A stretch of DNA of 64,000 nt from Actinosynnema pretiosum (GCF_024171695.1 NZ_JAMTCF010000006.1:124001-188000); one strand, 5' to 3'; shown: positions 20,032 to 29,333, counted from the stretch's first letter. Program-made: numbers and translations. The notes: a model not told the origin generated them from the sequence alone.

Positions 20032-20072
20032 GCGCACGCCGCACGTTCCCCGCAAGGAGAGAAGTACCCGAC

Positions 20073-23000
20073 ATGACCACGTCCACGCACGCCGAGACCC
20101 AGGCGCCGCTGTCCTTCGGCCAGGAGCAGCTCTGGTTCCTCGACCAGCTCTCACCGGGGCTGACGACCTACAACATCCTGCTCGCCGCGCGGCTGCGCGG
20201 CCCGCTGGACGTGCCGGTGCTGCACCGGTGCCTGACCCTGGTCGTCGAGCGCCACGAGGCGTTACGAGTCACCATCCACAACGCCGACGGCACGCCCCAC
20301 CAGGTGGTGACCCCGCCGTCCGAGGTGGCGCTGGAGGTGCTGGAGCACCCGGACCTGGACGAGGCGGGCAGGGACGCGGCGATCGCGGCCTCGCTGGAGG
20401 AGCTGTCCACCAGCCCGTTCGACCTGGAGAACGGCCCGCTGCACCGCTACCGGGTGCTGGTGTTCGCGCCGGACGACCACGTGCTGCTGCAGAACCTGCA
20501 CCACATCATCACCGACGGCTGGTCGTCGGGGATCGTGAACTCGGAGCTGGCGATCGCCTACCGGGCGCTGGTCGAGGGCCGCGAGCCGGAGTTCCCCCAG
20601 CCGCCCTCGAGGTTCACCGAGGCCGCCCGCGCCCAGCGCGAGACGATGCGCGGCGAGGTGCTGGAGGAGGAGCTGGCGTTCTGGGAGGACCGGCTCAAGG
20701 ACCTGCCGACGCTGGAGTTCCCCACCGACCGGCCGCGCCCGCCCGCCCAGGTGAACCGGGCGGACTCGATCACCAAGCACCTGCCGGACGGGCTGCTGAC
20801 CGCCGCCCGCGCGCTGGCCAGGGACAACGGCGTCTCGCTGTACATGGTGCTGGCGTCGGCGCTGAACGTGGTGCTCAGCCGCTACACCGGCCAGGAGGAC
20901 ATCCCGATCGGCGTGCCGATGCTCGGCCGCGTCGACCCGGACGCCGAGGCCGTGGTGGGCCTGTTCGTGAACATGGTGGTGCTGCGCTCGGACGTGTCGG
21001 GCGACCCGTCGTTCGCCGAGCTGCTCCAGCGCACCATGGAGGCGAACTTCGACCTGTACGAGCACCAGGAGGTGCCGTTCCACCTGATCGTGGACCGGGT
21101 GCAGCCGGTGCGCGTGCCCGGCCGCAACCCGCTGTTCCAGGTGTCGATGCAGCTGCTGGGCGACGCGAACTCCGGTGGCGCGCTCGACCTGCCCGGCATC
21201 ACCGCCGAGCCGGTCTCGCTGGCCTCGACCGGGTCGCGGTTCGACATGGCGGTGGACTTCGTGGAGTCCGGCGACTCGCTGCGCGCGGTGGTCGAGTACT
21301 CCACCGACCTGTTCGACCGGTGGCGGGTCGAGGCGCTGCTGGACCACGTCGGCTCGGTGGTGACCGCCGCGGCGGCCGACTCCTCGCTGACGCTGTCGCA
21401 GCTGCCGGTGGTCACCGACGCCGAGCGGGTCGAGCTGCTGGCGCTGGGCAAGGGCGAGGACGCCGAGTACTCCGAGCTGCCGCTGCACGTCGCGTTCGCC
21501 CAGGTCGCGGCGGCGACGCCGGACGCGGTCGCGGTGGTGTGCCGGGGCGTGGAGATCACCTACGGCGAGCTGGACCGGCGCGGTGACAAGCTGGCGCGCA
21601 GGCTGCGCGAGCTGGGCGTGACGCACGGCAAGGTCGTGGCCGTGGTCATCGACCGCGACCTGGACGCGTACGTGGCCATGCTGGGCGTGCTCAAGTCCGG
21701 CGGCGCGTTCGCGATGATGGACCCGAAGGTCCCGACGAACCGCCTGGACTTCATGATCCGCGACACCGGCGCGCCGGTGGTGATCAGCCGCTCCCCGCTG
21801 GCCGGGGTGCTGCCCGACGGCGGCGACTGGTCGACCGTGCTGATCGACACCGACTGGGCGTCGGTGGAGGAGGTCGACGACTCCGCGCCGCTGGAGGAGT
21901 GGACCACCCGCGAGTCGCTGGCGTACGTGCTGTACACCTCCGGGTCGACCGGCACGCCCAAGGGCGTGATGATCGCGCACCGCGCGGTGTCGTTCTTCTG
22001 CGAGGCCTACAAGCGGACCTTCGACTTCGGCCCGGCCGACCGGCTGCTCCAGCTGCCCGCGCTGAACTTCGACATGTCGCAGGGCGAGATCTGGACGGCG
22101 TTCCTGGTGGGCGCGCGCGTGGTCGCGGTCTCCCCCGACGACGCCCAGTCGCCGGAGGCGCTGACCGCGCTGCTGCGCGAGCAGAAGGTGACCTACGCGG
22201 GTCTGCCGCCCGCGATGCAGTCGGTGATGGAGCCGGGGCCGTACCCGGACCTGAAGTACGTGATGGGCGGGGCGGAGGTGCTGCCGCCGGAGCTGGTCAA
22301 CAAGTGGAACCTGCCCGGCCGCAAGTACCTGAACCTGTACGGCCCCACCGAGTGCGCGATCGGCCAGACCGAGTACCACGTCGAGCAGGTCGAGTGGAAG
22401 TCGCCGCCGCCCATCGGCCGCCCCCAGCTCAACCGGCAGGTGTACGTGGTGGACCGGTTCGACCGGCTGGTGCCCAAGGGCGTCAACGGCGAGCTGCTGA
22501 TCGGCGGCGCCGAGGGCGGGCTGGCGCGCGGCTACCTGAACCAGCCGGAGCTGACCGCGCAGAAGTTCGTCACCGACCCGTTCGACCCGACCAGCAAGGT
22601 CTACCGCAGCGGCGACCTGGTGCGCTGGAGCGCGCAGGGGCAGATCGAGTTCCTGGGCCGCATCGACAACCAGGTGAAGCTGCGCGGCCTGCGCATCGAG
22701 CTGGGCGAGATCGAGACGGCGCTGCAGGGGCACCCCGGCGTGCTGCGCGCGGTCGTGCTGATGCGGCCGGACCCGCGCGGGGAGAACCGCCTGGTCGGCT
22801 ACTTCACCTCCGTGGGCGAGGCTCCGCCGGTGGAGGCGCTGCGCGAGCACCTGGCCGCGTCGCTGCCGGACTACATGGTGCCGACGGCGTGGGTGGCGCT
22901 GGAGAAGTTCCCGATGAACAACGACGGTTGGAAGATCAACCGCAACGCGCTGCCCGACCCGGTGGAGGACGGCGGCGACCGGGACTTCAACGCGCCCACC

Positions 23001-23240
23001 ACGCCCACCGAGGTCGAGGTGGCGAGGTGCTTCGCCGAGGTGCTGGGCGTCGAGCGGATCGGCGTGGACGACAGCGTCTTCGACATCGGCGGCAACTCGC
23101 TGCAGGCGCTGCGGCTGGTGAGCCGGATCAACAAGACGTTCAAGATCCGGATCACGGTGCGGCTGCTGTACGGCAACGCGACCGTGGGCGCCATCTCGCA
23201 GACCGTCGACGCGATGGTCGAGGCCAAGGCGAATGGCTGA
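20073..23240 (+). CDS. Single-module NRPS (C-A-T)
   Basis: A 1055-residue one-module synthetase. The condensation domain (about 10-440) has intact HHIITDG (His143/His144, Asp148). The adenylation domain (about 465-960) has YTSGSTGTPKG, FDMSQGEIW, YGPTE, the RSGDLVRW motif, and an A10 region GWKINRNALP in place of the common NGKVDR, with the catalytic lysine retained. The carrier domain Ser is near 1009 (DIGGNSLQA). My manual reading of the specificity pocket is D-M-G-G-V-G-L-I-G-K; Asp235 indicates an alpha-amino acid, but the code matches none I know. A leading C domain requires an acyl or aminoacyl donor supplied in trans. The stop overlaps the thioesterase start by 8 bp. Confidence 0.9.
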   Translation: MTTSTHAETQAPLSFGQEQLWFLDQLSPGLTTYNILLAARLRGPLDVPVLHRCLTLVVERHEALRVTIHNADGTPHQVVTPPSEVALEVLEHPDLDEAGRDAAIAASLEELSTSPFDLENGPLHRYRVLVFAPDDHVLLQNLHHIITDGWSSGIVNSELAIAYRALVEGREPEFPQPPSRFTEAARAQRETMRGEVLEEELAFWEDRLKDLPTLEFPTDRPRPPAQVNRADSITKHLPDGLLTAARALARDNGVSLYMVLASALNVVLSRYTGQEDIPIGVPMLGRVDPDAEAVVGLFVNMVVLRSDVSGDPSFAELLQRTMEANFDLYEHQEVPFHLIVDRVQPVRVPGRNPLFQVSMQLLGDANSGGALDLPGITAEPVSLASTGSRFDMAVDFVESGDSLRAVVEYSTDLFDRWRVEALLDHVGSVVTAAAADSSLTLSQLPVVTDAERVELLALGKGEDAEYSELPLHVAFAQVAAATPDAVAVVCRGVEITYGELDRRGDKLARRLRELGVTHGKVVAVVIDRDLDAYVAMLGVLKSGGAFAMMDPKVPTNRLDFMIRDTGAPVVISRSPLAGVLPDGGDWSTVLIDTDWASVEEVDDSAPLEEWTTRESLAYVLYTSGSTGTPKGVMIAHRAVSFFCEAYKRTFDFGPADRLLQLPALNFDMSQGEIWTAFLVGARVVAVSPDDAQSPEALTALLREQKVTYAGLPPAMQSVMEPGPYPDLKYVMGGAEVLPPELVNKWNLPGRKYLNLYGPTECAIGQTEYHVEQVEWKSPPPIGRPQLNRQVYVVDRFDRLVPKGVNGELLIGGAEGGLARGYLNQPELTAQKFVTDPFDPTSKVYRSGDLVRWSAQGQIEFLGRIDNQVKLRGLRIELGEIETALQGHPGVLRAVVLMRPDPRGENRLVGYFTSVGEAPPVEALREHLAASLPDYMVPTAWVALEKFPMNNDGWKINRNALPDPVEDGGDRDFNAPTTPTEVEVARCFAEVLGVERIGVDDSVFDIGGNSLQALRLVSRINKTFKIRITVRLLYGNATVGAISQTVDAMVEAKANG

Positions 23241-24030
23241 TCTGGAGCGGATCGTGCCGCTGGGCGGCGGGGGCGGCAAGACCCCGCTGTTCTGCGTGCA
23301 CGCGGTGTCGGGCTCGGCGTACTCGTACGCCGGGCTCGCCCGTTCGCTGGACGACCGGCCGGTGTTCGGGTTCGAGGCGCCGGGGTTCGACAACGACCGG
23401 ACCCCGGTGTCCTCGCTGCCCGAGCTGGCGCGGGAGTACGTCGAGGTGCTGCGCGAGTTCCGCCCCGACGGCCCGTACCTGCTGCTGGGCTGGTCGCTGG
23501 GCGGGCTGGTGGCGTTCGAGATGGCCAAGCTGCTCACTGCGGGCGGCGCGGAGGTGGGCCTGCTGTTCCTGGTGGACGCGGGGATGCCGGTCGTGATGGA
23601 CCTGCCGCCGGAGCGGGAGACGCTGGTGCGGTACGTGCGCGACATGGCGGGCACCTCGGACGTGTCGCCGCCCGGTCTCGACGAGCTGGCCGAGGGCTGG
23701 CCGCCGGACGCCGACCCGGAGGAGGTGTTCGAGCAGGTCGAGGCGGCGGGAATCCTGCCCGAGGAGTTCGACGCGTACGTGCTCGGCGAGCAGTACGCGG
23801 TGTTCCGCGCCCTGCTGGCGGGGTTCTACGCCATCGAGGTCGCGGGAACGCACGAGGGGCCGTCGGTGCACGTCCTGGCCGAGCGCTCCCCCGCCGAGGA
23901 CATGCGCTGGGCGCCGAGGCTGCCCGCGCTGGTCGAGCACACCGTGCCCGGCAGCACCCACCACTCGATCTGGACCGGCGACGCGCTCGCGGAACTGGCC
24001 AGGCTCGTCCGCGAGCACCTCGGCGACTAG
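23233..24030 (+). CDS. Stand-alone thioesterase of the NRPS cluster
   Basis: A 265-residue alpha/beta-hydrolase thioesterase. The nucleophile is Ser88 in GWSLGG, the acid is likely the Asp in LVDAGMP, and the His lies in GSTHHSIW near 240. The N-terminal PLFCVHAVSGSAYSYAGLA resembles NRPS-terminal thioesterase domains more than type II editing enzymes (which usually begin CFPYAGG). It may therefore release the product of the TE-less synthetase next to it. ATG 23233 lies inside the end of the NRPS gene, so the two are translationally coupled and probably act together. Confidence 0.85.
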   Translation: MADLERIVPLGGGGGKTPLFCVHAVSGSAYSYAGLARSLDDRPVFGFEAPGFDNDRTPVSSLPELAREYVEVLREFRPDGPYLLLGWSLGGLVAFEMAKLLTAGGAEVGLLFLVDAGMPVVMDLPPERETLVRYVRDMAGTSDVSPPGLDELAEGWPPDADPEEVFEQVEAAGILPEEFDAYVLGEQYAVFRALLAGFYAIEVAGTHEGPSVHVLAERSPAEDMRWAPRLPALVEHTVPGSTHHSIWTGDALAELARLVREHLGD

Positions 24031-24039
24031 GGGCGAACC

Positions 24040-25332
24040 GTGTCCACCACCGATTCCGAGCAGACCGCCGGGGCCACCGGCAAGAGCCTGTGGCACAACG
24101 GCGACTTCATGAAGTTCTGGGTGGGCGAGACCGTCTCGCTGCTCGGCACCCAGGTCACCATCCTCGCCCTGCCGCTGACCGCCATCCACTCGCTCGACGC
24201 CACCGACAGCCAGGTCGGCGTGCTGCGCTTCGTCCAGCTGGCCCCGTACCTGGGGCTCGCGCTGATCCTGGGCATCTGGGTCGACCGGGTGCGCAGGCGC
24301 CAGGTGATGCTGTGGACGAACGCGGCCAGGATGGCGCTGATCGGCCTCATCCCGCTGCTGTACGCGCTGGACCAGCTGACCATCCCGGCGCTGCTGGTGA
24401 TCGCCTGCCTCATCGGGGTGGCGTCGGTGCTGTTCGACCTGAGCTGGATGTCGTACGTGCCGACGCTGGTGAAGAAGCCGGAGCACTACGTCGAGGCCAG
24501 CGCCAAGATGGGCATCAGCTCGTCCACCGCCGACGTCGCCGGGCCCGGCCTGGCCGGGTTGATCGTGGCGTGGCTGAGCGCGCCGGTGGCGCTGGCCGTG
24601 CAGACCGGCACCTACCTGGTGTCGGTCATCTCGCTGCTGCTCATCCGCACCGAGGAGCCCAAGCCGGTCAAGCAGGAGGACCGGCACGCGTTCCGGGAGC
24701 TGAAGGAGGGCGTGGTCTGGGTGTTCGGCAAGCCGCTGCTGCGGTGGCTGGCCATCATCGGGTTCTGCTGCAACTTCTCGATGATCACCACTTGGACGAT
24801 GTTCCTGCTCTACGGCACGCGCGCGCTCGGGCTGTCCTCCGAGACGCTGGGCCTGATCTTCGGCACGGCCTCGATCGGCGGTCTGATCGGGGCCGTGGTC
24901 TCGCGCAGGGTGGTCGGCCGGTTCCCGATCGGGCCGACGTACTTCATCGCGCAGAGCGGCCTGCTGCTGGGGCCGCTGCTGATCGTGCTGGCGGACGGGC
25001 CGAGGCCGCTGATGATCGGCATGTTCATCGCCTCGTTCTTCACCACCTACCTCGGGCTGGGGATCGCGGGCGTGATCATCGTGGCCGTGCGGCAGACCCT
25101 GACGCCGCAGTCCATGATGGGCCGCATGACGGCTTCGTTCCGGACCCTGCTGTTCGGCGGCGGCGCGCTCGGCGGCCTGGTCGCCGGGCTGCTCGCGGAC
25201 GCGATCGGCGCGCGCAACGCGCTGGTCGTGGCGGCGGCCGGGTCGGCGGTGGTGGTGGTCGGGCTGATCATCTCGCCGGTGAGCAGGCTGCGCGACATGC
25301 CGGAGCCGGTCGAGGAGCCGACGGCGGCGTGA
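24040..25332 (+). CDS. MFS exporter of the biosynthetic cluster
   Basis: A 430-residue major facilitator with about 12 membrane segments, of the MFS_3/EntS-like group often found in siderophore and NRPS clusters. The N-terminus NGDFMKFWVGETVSLLGTQVT is typical of that group, and IWVDRVRRRQVMLW is the charged loop after TM2. The GTG start at 24040 is 9 bp after the thioesterase stop, with GGGGCG upstream. It is likely to export the product or provide self-resistance. Confidence 0.85.
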   Translation: MSTTDSEQTAGATGKSLWHNGDFMKFWVGETVSLLGTQVTILALPLTAIHSLDATDSQVGVLRFVQLAPYLGLALILGIWVDRVRRRQVMLWTNAARMALIGLIPLLYALDQLTIPALLVIACLIGVASVLFDLSWMSYVPTLVKKPEHYVEASAKMGISSSTADVAGPGLAGLIVAWLSAPVALAVQTGTYLVSVISLLLIRTEEPKPVKQEDRHAFRELKEGVVWVFGKPLLRWLAIIGFCCNFSMITTWTMFLLYGTRALGLSSETLGLIFGTASIGGLIGAVVSRRVVGRFPIGPTYFIAQSGLLLGPLLIVLADGPRPLMIGMFIASFFTTYLGLGIAGVIIVAVRQTLTPQSMMGRMTASFRTLLFGGGALGGLVAGLLADAIGARNALVVAAAGSAVVVVGLIISPVSRLRDMPEPVEEPTAA

Positions 25333-26531
25333 GCGCCGGGACCACGCACGAGCGGGGGCGGCGGCACTTCCTCAGGGACGTGTCGCTGCCCTCGGTCGTG
25401 GCCGGGCTGCTCGCGGTGGTGGTGTCGTACTCGGGGCCGATGGTGATCGTGCTGGCCGCCGCCGAGGCCGGGCGGCTGACGCCGGGGCAGACCACGTCGT
25501 GGGTGTGGGCGGTGTCGCTGGGCAGCGGGCTGACCTGCGTGCTGCTGAGCCTGTGGACGCGGACGCCGGTGGTGACCGCGTTCTCCACGCCGGGCGCGGC
25601 GCTGCTGGTGACGACCCTGGACGATCACCCGTACGGGGCGGCGATCGGGGCGTTCGCGCTGGCCGGGGCGCTGATGGCGGTGGTGGGGTTCACCGGGCTG
25701 TTCGGCAGGCTGCTGGCGGTGATCCCGGCGCCGATCGTGTCCGGGGTGCTCGCGGGCGTCCTGTTCTCGTTCGGCGCGGACGCCTTCCGCGCGCTGGGCA
25801 CGGCGCCGCTGGTGGTGGGCGCGGTGGTGGTGGGCTACCTGGTGGTCAAGCGGTTCAGCGCCCGGTACGCGGTGCTGGGCGGGCTGCTGCTGGGCGTGCC
25901 CGCCGCGCTGGCGACGGGCACCCGGTTGACGGCGGTGTCGCTGGAGTGGGCGCGCCCGGAGTGGACGGCGCCGCAGTTCACGCTCGGCGCGGCGGTGGGC
26001 ATCGGGGTGCCGCTGTTCGTGGTGACGCTGGCGTCGCAGAACGCGCCGGGCCTGGCCGTGCTGCGCACCTCCGGCTACCCGACCCCGGACCGGCTGCTGA
26101 TCGGCGCGACGGGGGTGACCTCCGCGCTGCTGGCCCCGTTCGGCTCGCACGCGATCAACCTGGCCGCCATCACGGCGGCGATCTGCACCGGCGAGGAGGC
26201 CCACCCGGACCCGCGCAGGCGGTACGCGGCGGCGGTGTCGTGCGGGGTGTTCTACCTGTGCGTGGGCGCGTTCGGCGCGACGCTGCTGGCGGTGTTCCTG
26301 GCGCTGCCGGGACAGCTGGTGGCGGCGGTGGCGGGCGTGGCGCTGCTGGGCGCGCTGGGGGCGGCGATCACCGACGCCACGGCGCGGGCCACGCACCGGG
26401 AGGGCGCGCTGATCGCGTTCCTGACCACCGCGTCGGGCGTGACCCTGCTGGGCGTCGGCGCGGCGTTCTGGGGGCTGCTGTTCGGCACGGCGGCCCACTT
26501 CGCGGTCACCCGCGTTCGCCCCGCCGGGTGA
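25329..26531 (+). CDS. BenE-family (benzoate/H+ symporter-like) transporter
   Basis: A 400-residue polytopic membrane protein of the BenE family. It has about 11-12 hydrophobic segments, the early SLPSVVAGLLAVVVSYSGPMVIVL, and the late GSHAINLAAITAAICTGEEAHPDP, which is characteristic of BenE proteins. GTG 25329 overlaps the MFS stop (GTGA), so it is the last gene of the operon. Family members take up aromatic or carboxylate compounds. In this cluster it could import a precursor or re-import product; coupling to the exporter makes a chance neighbour less likely. Confidence 0.8.
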   Translation: MSAGTTHERGRRHFLRDVSLPSVVAGLLAVVVSYSGPMVIVLAAAEAGRLTPGQTTSWVWAVSLGSGLTCVLLSLWTRTPVVTAFSTPGAALLVTTLDDHPYGAAIGAFALAGALMAVVGFTGLFGRLLAVIPAPIVSGVLAGVLFSFGADAFRALGTAPLVVGAVVVGYLVVKRFSARYAVLGGLLLGVPAALATGTRLTAVSLEWARPEWTAPQFTLGAAVGIGVPLFVVTLASQNAPGLAVLRTSGYPTPDRLLIGATGVTSALLAPFGSHAINLAAITAAICTGEEAHPDPRRRYAAAVSCGVFYLCVGAFGATLLAVFLALPGQLVAAVAGVALLGALGAAITDATARATHREGALIAFLTTASGVTLLGVGAAFWGLLFGTAAHFAVTRVRPAG

Positions 26532-26612
26532 CGCCGCCGGGTGATGCCGCTGGGTCGCCCGGTTCGCGCTCCTGTTCCCGGATCGCCCGCTCCAGAGGGG
26601 GTGAACCGCTCC

Positions 26613-26642
26613 CTGTCAGGGCGCGCCGGGGCTGCCTAGCGT
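26613..26642 (+). promoter_or_regulatory. Leaderless promoter of the aldo/keto reductase
   Basis: CTGTCA (26613-26618), an 18-bp spacer and TAGCGT (26637-26642) are followed 7 nt later by ATG 26650. This is the standard actinobacterial leaderless layout. It also shows that the reductase has its own promoter and that the biosynthetic operon probably ends with the BenE gene. Confidence 0.55.
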
Positions 26643-26649
26643 GGAGGGC

Positions 26650-27537
26650 ATGGAGACCATCAAGCTCAACAACGGCGTCGAGATGCCCGCCATCGGACTC
26701 GGGGTCTTCCAGTCAGCGCCCGAGGAGACCGCCGCCGCGGTCGCGGCGGCCCTGGAGGTCGGCTACCGGCACGTGGACACGGCGGCGGCCTACGGCAACG
26801 AGCGCGAGGTCGGCCGGGCGCTGCGGGAGTCCGGGCTGGACCGGTCGGAGTACTTCGTCGAGACCAAGGTGTGGATCAACGACTACGGGCGGGGCACGAC
26901 GCGGCACGCGTTCGACAAGAGCGCGGGCAAGCTCGGCCTGGACGTGATCGACCTGCTGATCCTGCACCAGCCGTTCCCGCGCCGGTTCGACCTGACCGTG
27001 GAGGCGTACCGGGACCTGGAGGGGCTGCTCGCGGACGGTGCGGTGCGGGCGATCGGGGTCAGCAACTTCGCGCCCGCGCACCTGGAGCGGCTCGCCGCCG
27101 AGACCGGGGTGGTCCCGGCGGTGAACCAGGTCGAGCTGCACCCGTACTTCACCCAGCCCGACGTGCAGGCGGCCGACGCCGAGCGCGGGATCGTGACGCA
27201 GGCGTGGTCGCCGATCGGGGGGATCACGTTCTACCCCGGTTGGGGCGGCGCGGACCGGGTGAGCGTGCTGGAGGACCCGGTGATCACCGCGATCGCCGCC
27301 GAGCACGGGCGCACGCCCGCGCAGGTGATGCTGCGCTGGCACCTGCAGCGGGGGCGGTCGGCGATCCCGAAGTCGGTGAAGCCGCACCGGATCGCGGAGA
27401 ACTTCGACGTGCTCGGGTTCGCGCTGACCGAGGCGGAGCTGGCGGCGGTCGACGGGCTGGACCGGGGCGTGCGCGGCGGGCCGGACCCGGAGGGGTTCAC
27501 GCTGGAGGAGTGGGGGGCCGAGATCCCCGAGGCGTAG
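26650..27537 (+). CDS. Aldo/keto reductase
   Basis: A 295-residue aldo/keto reductase of the 2,5-diketo-D-gluconate reductase type. It begins TIKLNNGVEMPAIGLGVFQ and has the catalytic Asp/Tyr in HVDTAAAYGNEREVGRAL, Lys in VETKVWI, His in LLILHQPFP, and the cofactor loop IPKSVKPHRIAENFDV. It should reduce carbonyl compounds with NADPH. ATG 26650 is preferred over GTG 26641 because of the leaderless promoter geometry. It follows the cluster by about 120 bp but is probably a separate unit. Confidence 0.85.
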   Translation: METIKLNNGVEMPAIGLGVFQSAPEETAAAVAAALEVGYRHVDTAAAYGNEREVGRALRESGLDRSEYFVETKVWINDYGRGTTRHAFDKSAGKLGLDVIDLLILHQPFPRRFDLTVEAYRDLEGLLADGAVRAIGVSNFAPAHLERLAAETGVVPAVNQVELHPYFTQPDVQAADAERGIVTQAWSPIGGITFYPGWGGADRVSVLEDPVITAIAAEHGRTPAQVMLRWHLQRGRSAIPKSVKPHRIAENFDVLGFALTEAELAAVDGLDRGVRGGPDPEGFTLEEWGAEIPEA

Positions 27538-27552
27538 CGGGCGGTCGGGGCC

Positions 27553-27578
27553 GGGTGGCGGGGCAGCTCCCGCCACCC
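27553..27578 (+). terminator. Terminator after the aldo/keto reductase
   Basis: GGGTGGCGGG and CCCGCCACCC form a perfect 10-bp stem around the loop GCAGCT, 16 bp after the reductase stop. It lacks a T tract, as is normal here. Confidence 0.65.
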
Positions 27579-27739
27579 ACCCCTGGCGGCCCCGGAGCGC
27601 GTCCGGCGGAAGGTGGCGCTCCCGAGCGGCTCGGGCGCGCCGGGGCCGGACGCGGTGGGTCGGGCGAGGTCGAACCGGGTGATCCGGCCCGGTGACGCGC
27701 ACCTCGCGGCTGCCCGGCGACACCGCGCAGTCGCGGCCG

Positions 27740-27988
27740 TCAGCGCAGGGCGTCGCGGTCCTCCGGGCTCGGGCGCAGCTCGCACGGTCGGCAGCCCCCG
27801 GTGATCACCTCGGTGCGGTGGGCGGACGGCGCGAGCAGCGCGGCGACCAGGCCGCCGGGGTCGTCGCCGGTGGGGAAGGGCGCGTCGGGCCGAGCAGGCC
27901 GGTGGTGCGCACGCCCTCCGTCACGACGCCCTCGCCGGGCTCGGAGCACGCGTGCGGCGCCAGGTCCCGGTGGGTGGTCGCACTCCAT
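27740..27988 (-). pseudogene. Small gene broken by two compensating frameshifts
   Basis: On the minus strand the last 45 or so codons before the TGA at 27740 have near-perfect G/C third positions (GDDPGGLVAALLAPSAHRTE, then a CRPC pair), while the preceding 35 codons show the same bias in a different frame (HACSEPGEGVVTEGVRTTG). ATG 27988 (MECDHPP) is in the same frame as the end. Two opposite one-base shifts, near 27965 and 27890, would restore one frame of about 83 codons. It is either a decayed gene or a locus with sequence errors. The Cys-rich start and end suggest a small metal-binding protein, family unrecognised. The surrounding 27600-28188 has no other gene I can support. Confidence 0.4.
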
Positions 27989-28188
27989 CCCGCCGTTCGC
28001 GGCGCTCTCCCCGCCGCGGAATCGAGGACCGCGCGACGCCGCAGTGTGCCCAGCCGCGGCCCACGTCGAACTGTGGCGCATATTACCCCTGAATGGAGCA
28101 GGGCCCGAGGCTCGTCCTCGCTGGTCAACGCGGCTCCGACCTGGGAGCCTCGGATGTTCGGATGAGCAGCGTTCGACGAGGAGGTCGG

Positions 28189-28527
28189 ATGTCCGCCCAG
28201 GATGAGCAACCCGTGATCGTGCACGCCAGCGGGGACGTGGACGCGGTCAGCGCCCCCGGTTTCGAGCGGCAGCTGCGCACAGCGTTCACCGAGGCCGCCG
28301 ACAAGGGCGGGCCGGTGGTGGTGGACCTGACCGAGGTGCGGTTCTTCGCCTCGGTGGGCATGTCGCTGCTGGTGGAGCACCACCGCTTGGGCGCGCGGCA
28401 GGGCACGCCGCTGCGCGTGGTCGCCCCGGCCAGGACGATGGTGCGCGCCATGCGGGCCACGACCCTCGACCAGCTCCTCGACCTCTACCCGACGGTCCAG
28501 GAGGCGGTGGTCCCGGAAGCGCTGTGA
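28189..28527 (+). CDS. STAS-domain anti-anti-sigma factor
   Basis: A 112-residue single STAS domain. VIVHASGDVDAVSAPGFERQL is the N-terminal strand pair and VVVDLTEVRFFASVGMSLLVEHH contains the region where Ser is phosphorylated in RsbV/SpoIIAA (here A-S-V-G). Such proteins bind an RsbW-type kinase and free a sigma factor when unphosphorylated. ATG 28189 has GAGGAGG 5 nt upstream. No partner kinase is adjacent, though an RsbW-like gene lies at 39370. It is convergent with the LuxR-type gene, with a terminator between. Confidence 0.85.
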   Translation: MSAQDEQPVIVHASGDVDAVSAPGFERQLRTAFTEAADKGGPVVVDLTEVRFFASVGMSLLVEHHRLGARQGTPLRVVAPARTMVRAMRATTLDQLLDLYPTVQEAVVPEAL

Positions 28528-28538
28528 GCACGCCGGAC

Positions 28539-28571
28539 GCGGGCGCGCGGACTCCCCCTCCGCGCGCCCGC
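28539..28571. terminator. Bidirectional terminator between STAS and LuxR genes
   Basis: GCGGGCGCGCGG and CCGCGCGCCCGC form a perfect 12-bp stem with a 9-nt pyrimidine-rich loop in the 53-bp gap between two convergent genes, so it can serve both. Confidence 0.65.
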
Positions 28572-28580
28572 CCCCCCGGT

Positions 28581-29333
28581 TCAGCCCAGCAGCCCCTGCT
28601 CCTGGGCGCGCAGCACGGTCGCGAGCCGGTCGGTGGTGCCGAGCTTGCGGTAGAGGTGCTGGAGGTGCCGGTGCACCGTGCGCGGCGAGATGTCGAGCCT
28701 GCGGGCGATCGCGTCCGCCGTCAGCCCCTCGGCCAGCACCACCAGGACGGTCCGCTCGCGCTGGGTCAGCCGGTGGCCGTCGACGGGCAGCCGCACGACC
28801 GTGGCCAGCGACTCGCGCTCCGCCGCGACCAGCAGGGCGGCCAGCGGCGGCGGGCACGAGCGCGGTTCGTGCGCCAGGACCACCAGCAGCGGCGCGCCCG
28901 GTCCCCGGCGCACCAGGTGCTCCAGCAGCGCCAGCGAGGGCCGGTCGGCCAGGTGCACGTCGTCGAGCAGCAGCACCAGTCCCGGCAGCGAGCCGAGCAC
29001 CGCGTCGACGGAGCGGCGCAGCTCGTCCTCGGTCAGGCCGAGCGCGCGCGGCGCCCGCAGCAGCCCGCGCAGCAGCAGGACCACGTCGCGCTCGCGGCCG
29101 TGCGCGGAGACCGCGCCGAGCGCGTCCTGGAACAGCCCGTACGCGCCCCCGCGCGCCCGTCCCCTGGCCACCAGCGCCCCCCGCGCCGAGGCCAGCGCGG
29201 CGAACTCGTCCAGCAGCCGGGTCCGCGCGGCCCCGCTCACCTCCGGGACGCCGAGCAGCCTGACCCCGGAGCGGTCGGACAGCAGCCGCTCGAAGCGATC
29301 GGCGCGAGGTCGCGCCTGCAAGGTCGATGTCAT
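28581..29333 (-). CDS. LuxR-family regulator with reduced ATPase domain
   Basis: A 250-residue protein ending in a LuxR-type HTH (HRLTQRERTVLVVLAEGLTADAIARRLDISPRTVHRHLQHLYRKL). The N-terminal 180 residues look like a remnant of the AAA-type domain of large LAL regulators: a Walker B-like LVLLLDDVHLAD is present, but no GxxGxGK Walker A is visible. ATG 29333 follows a GGGGGGA site by about 9 nt. It is roughly a quarter of the length of a full LAL protein. It may be a natural short form, since the HTH and linker look intact. Its target is unknown. Confidence 0.75.
   Translation of the reverse strand: MTSTLQARPRADRFERLLSDRSGVRLLGVPEVSGAARTRLLDEFAALASARGALVARGRARGGAYGLFQDALGAVSAHGRERDVVLLLRGLLRAPRALGLTEDELRRSVDAVLGSLPGLVLLLDDVHLADRPSLALLEHLVRRGPGAPLLVVLAHEPRSCPPPLAALLVAAERESLATVVRLPVDGHRLTQRERTVLVVLAEGLTADAIARRLDISPRTVHRHLQHLYRKLGTTDRLATVLRAQEQGLLG

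Noticed and set aside
20262-23654. A 1130-codon open frame on the minus strand opposite the NRPS
   Set aside because: High-GC shadow frame of the NRPS and thioesterase with no recognisable motif.
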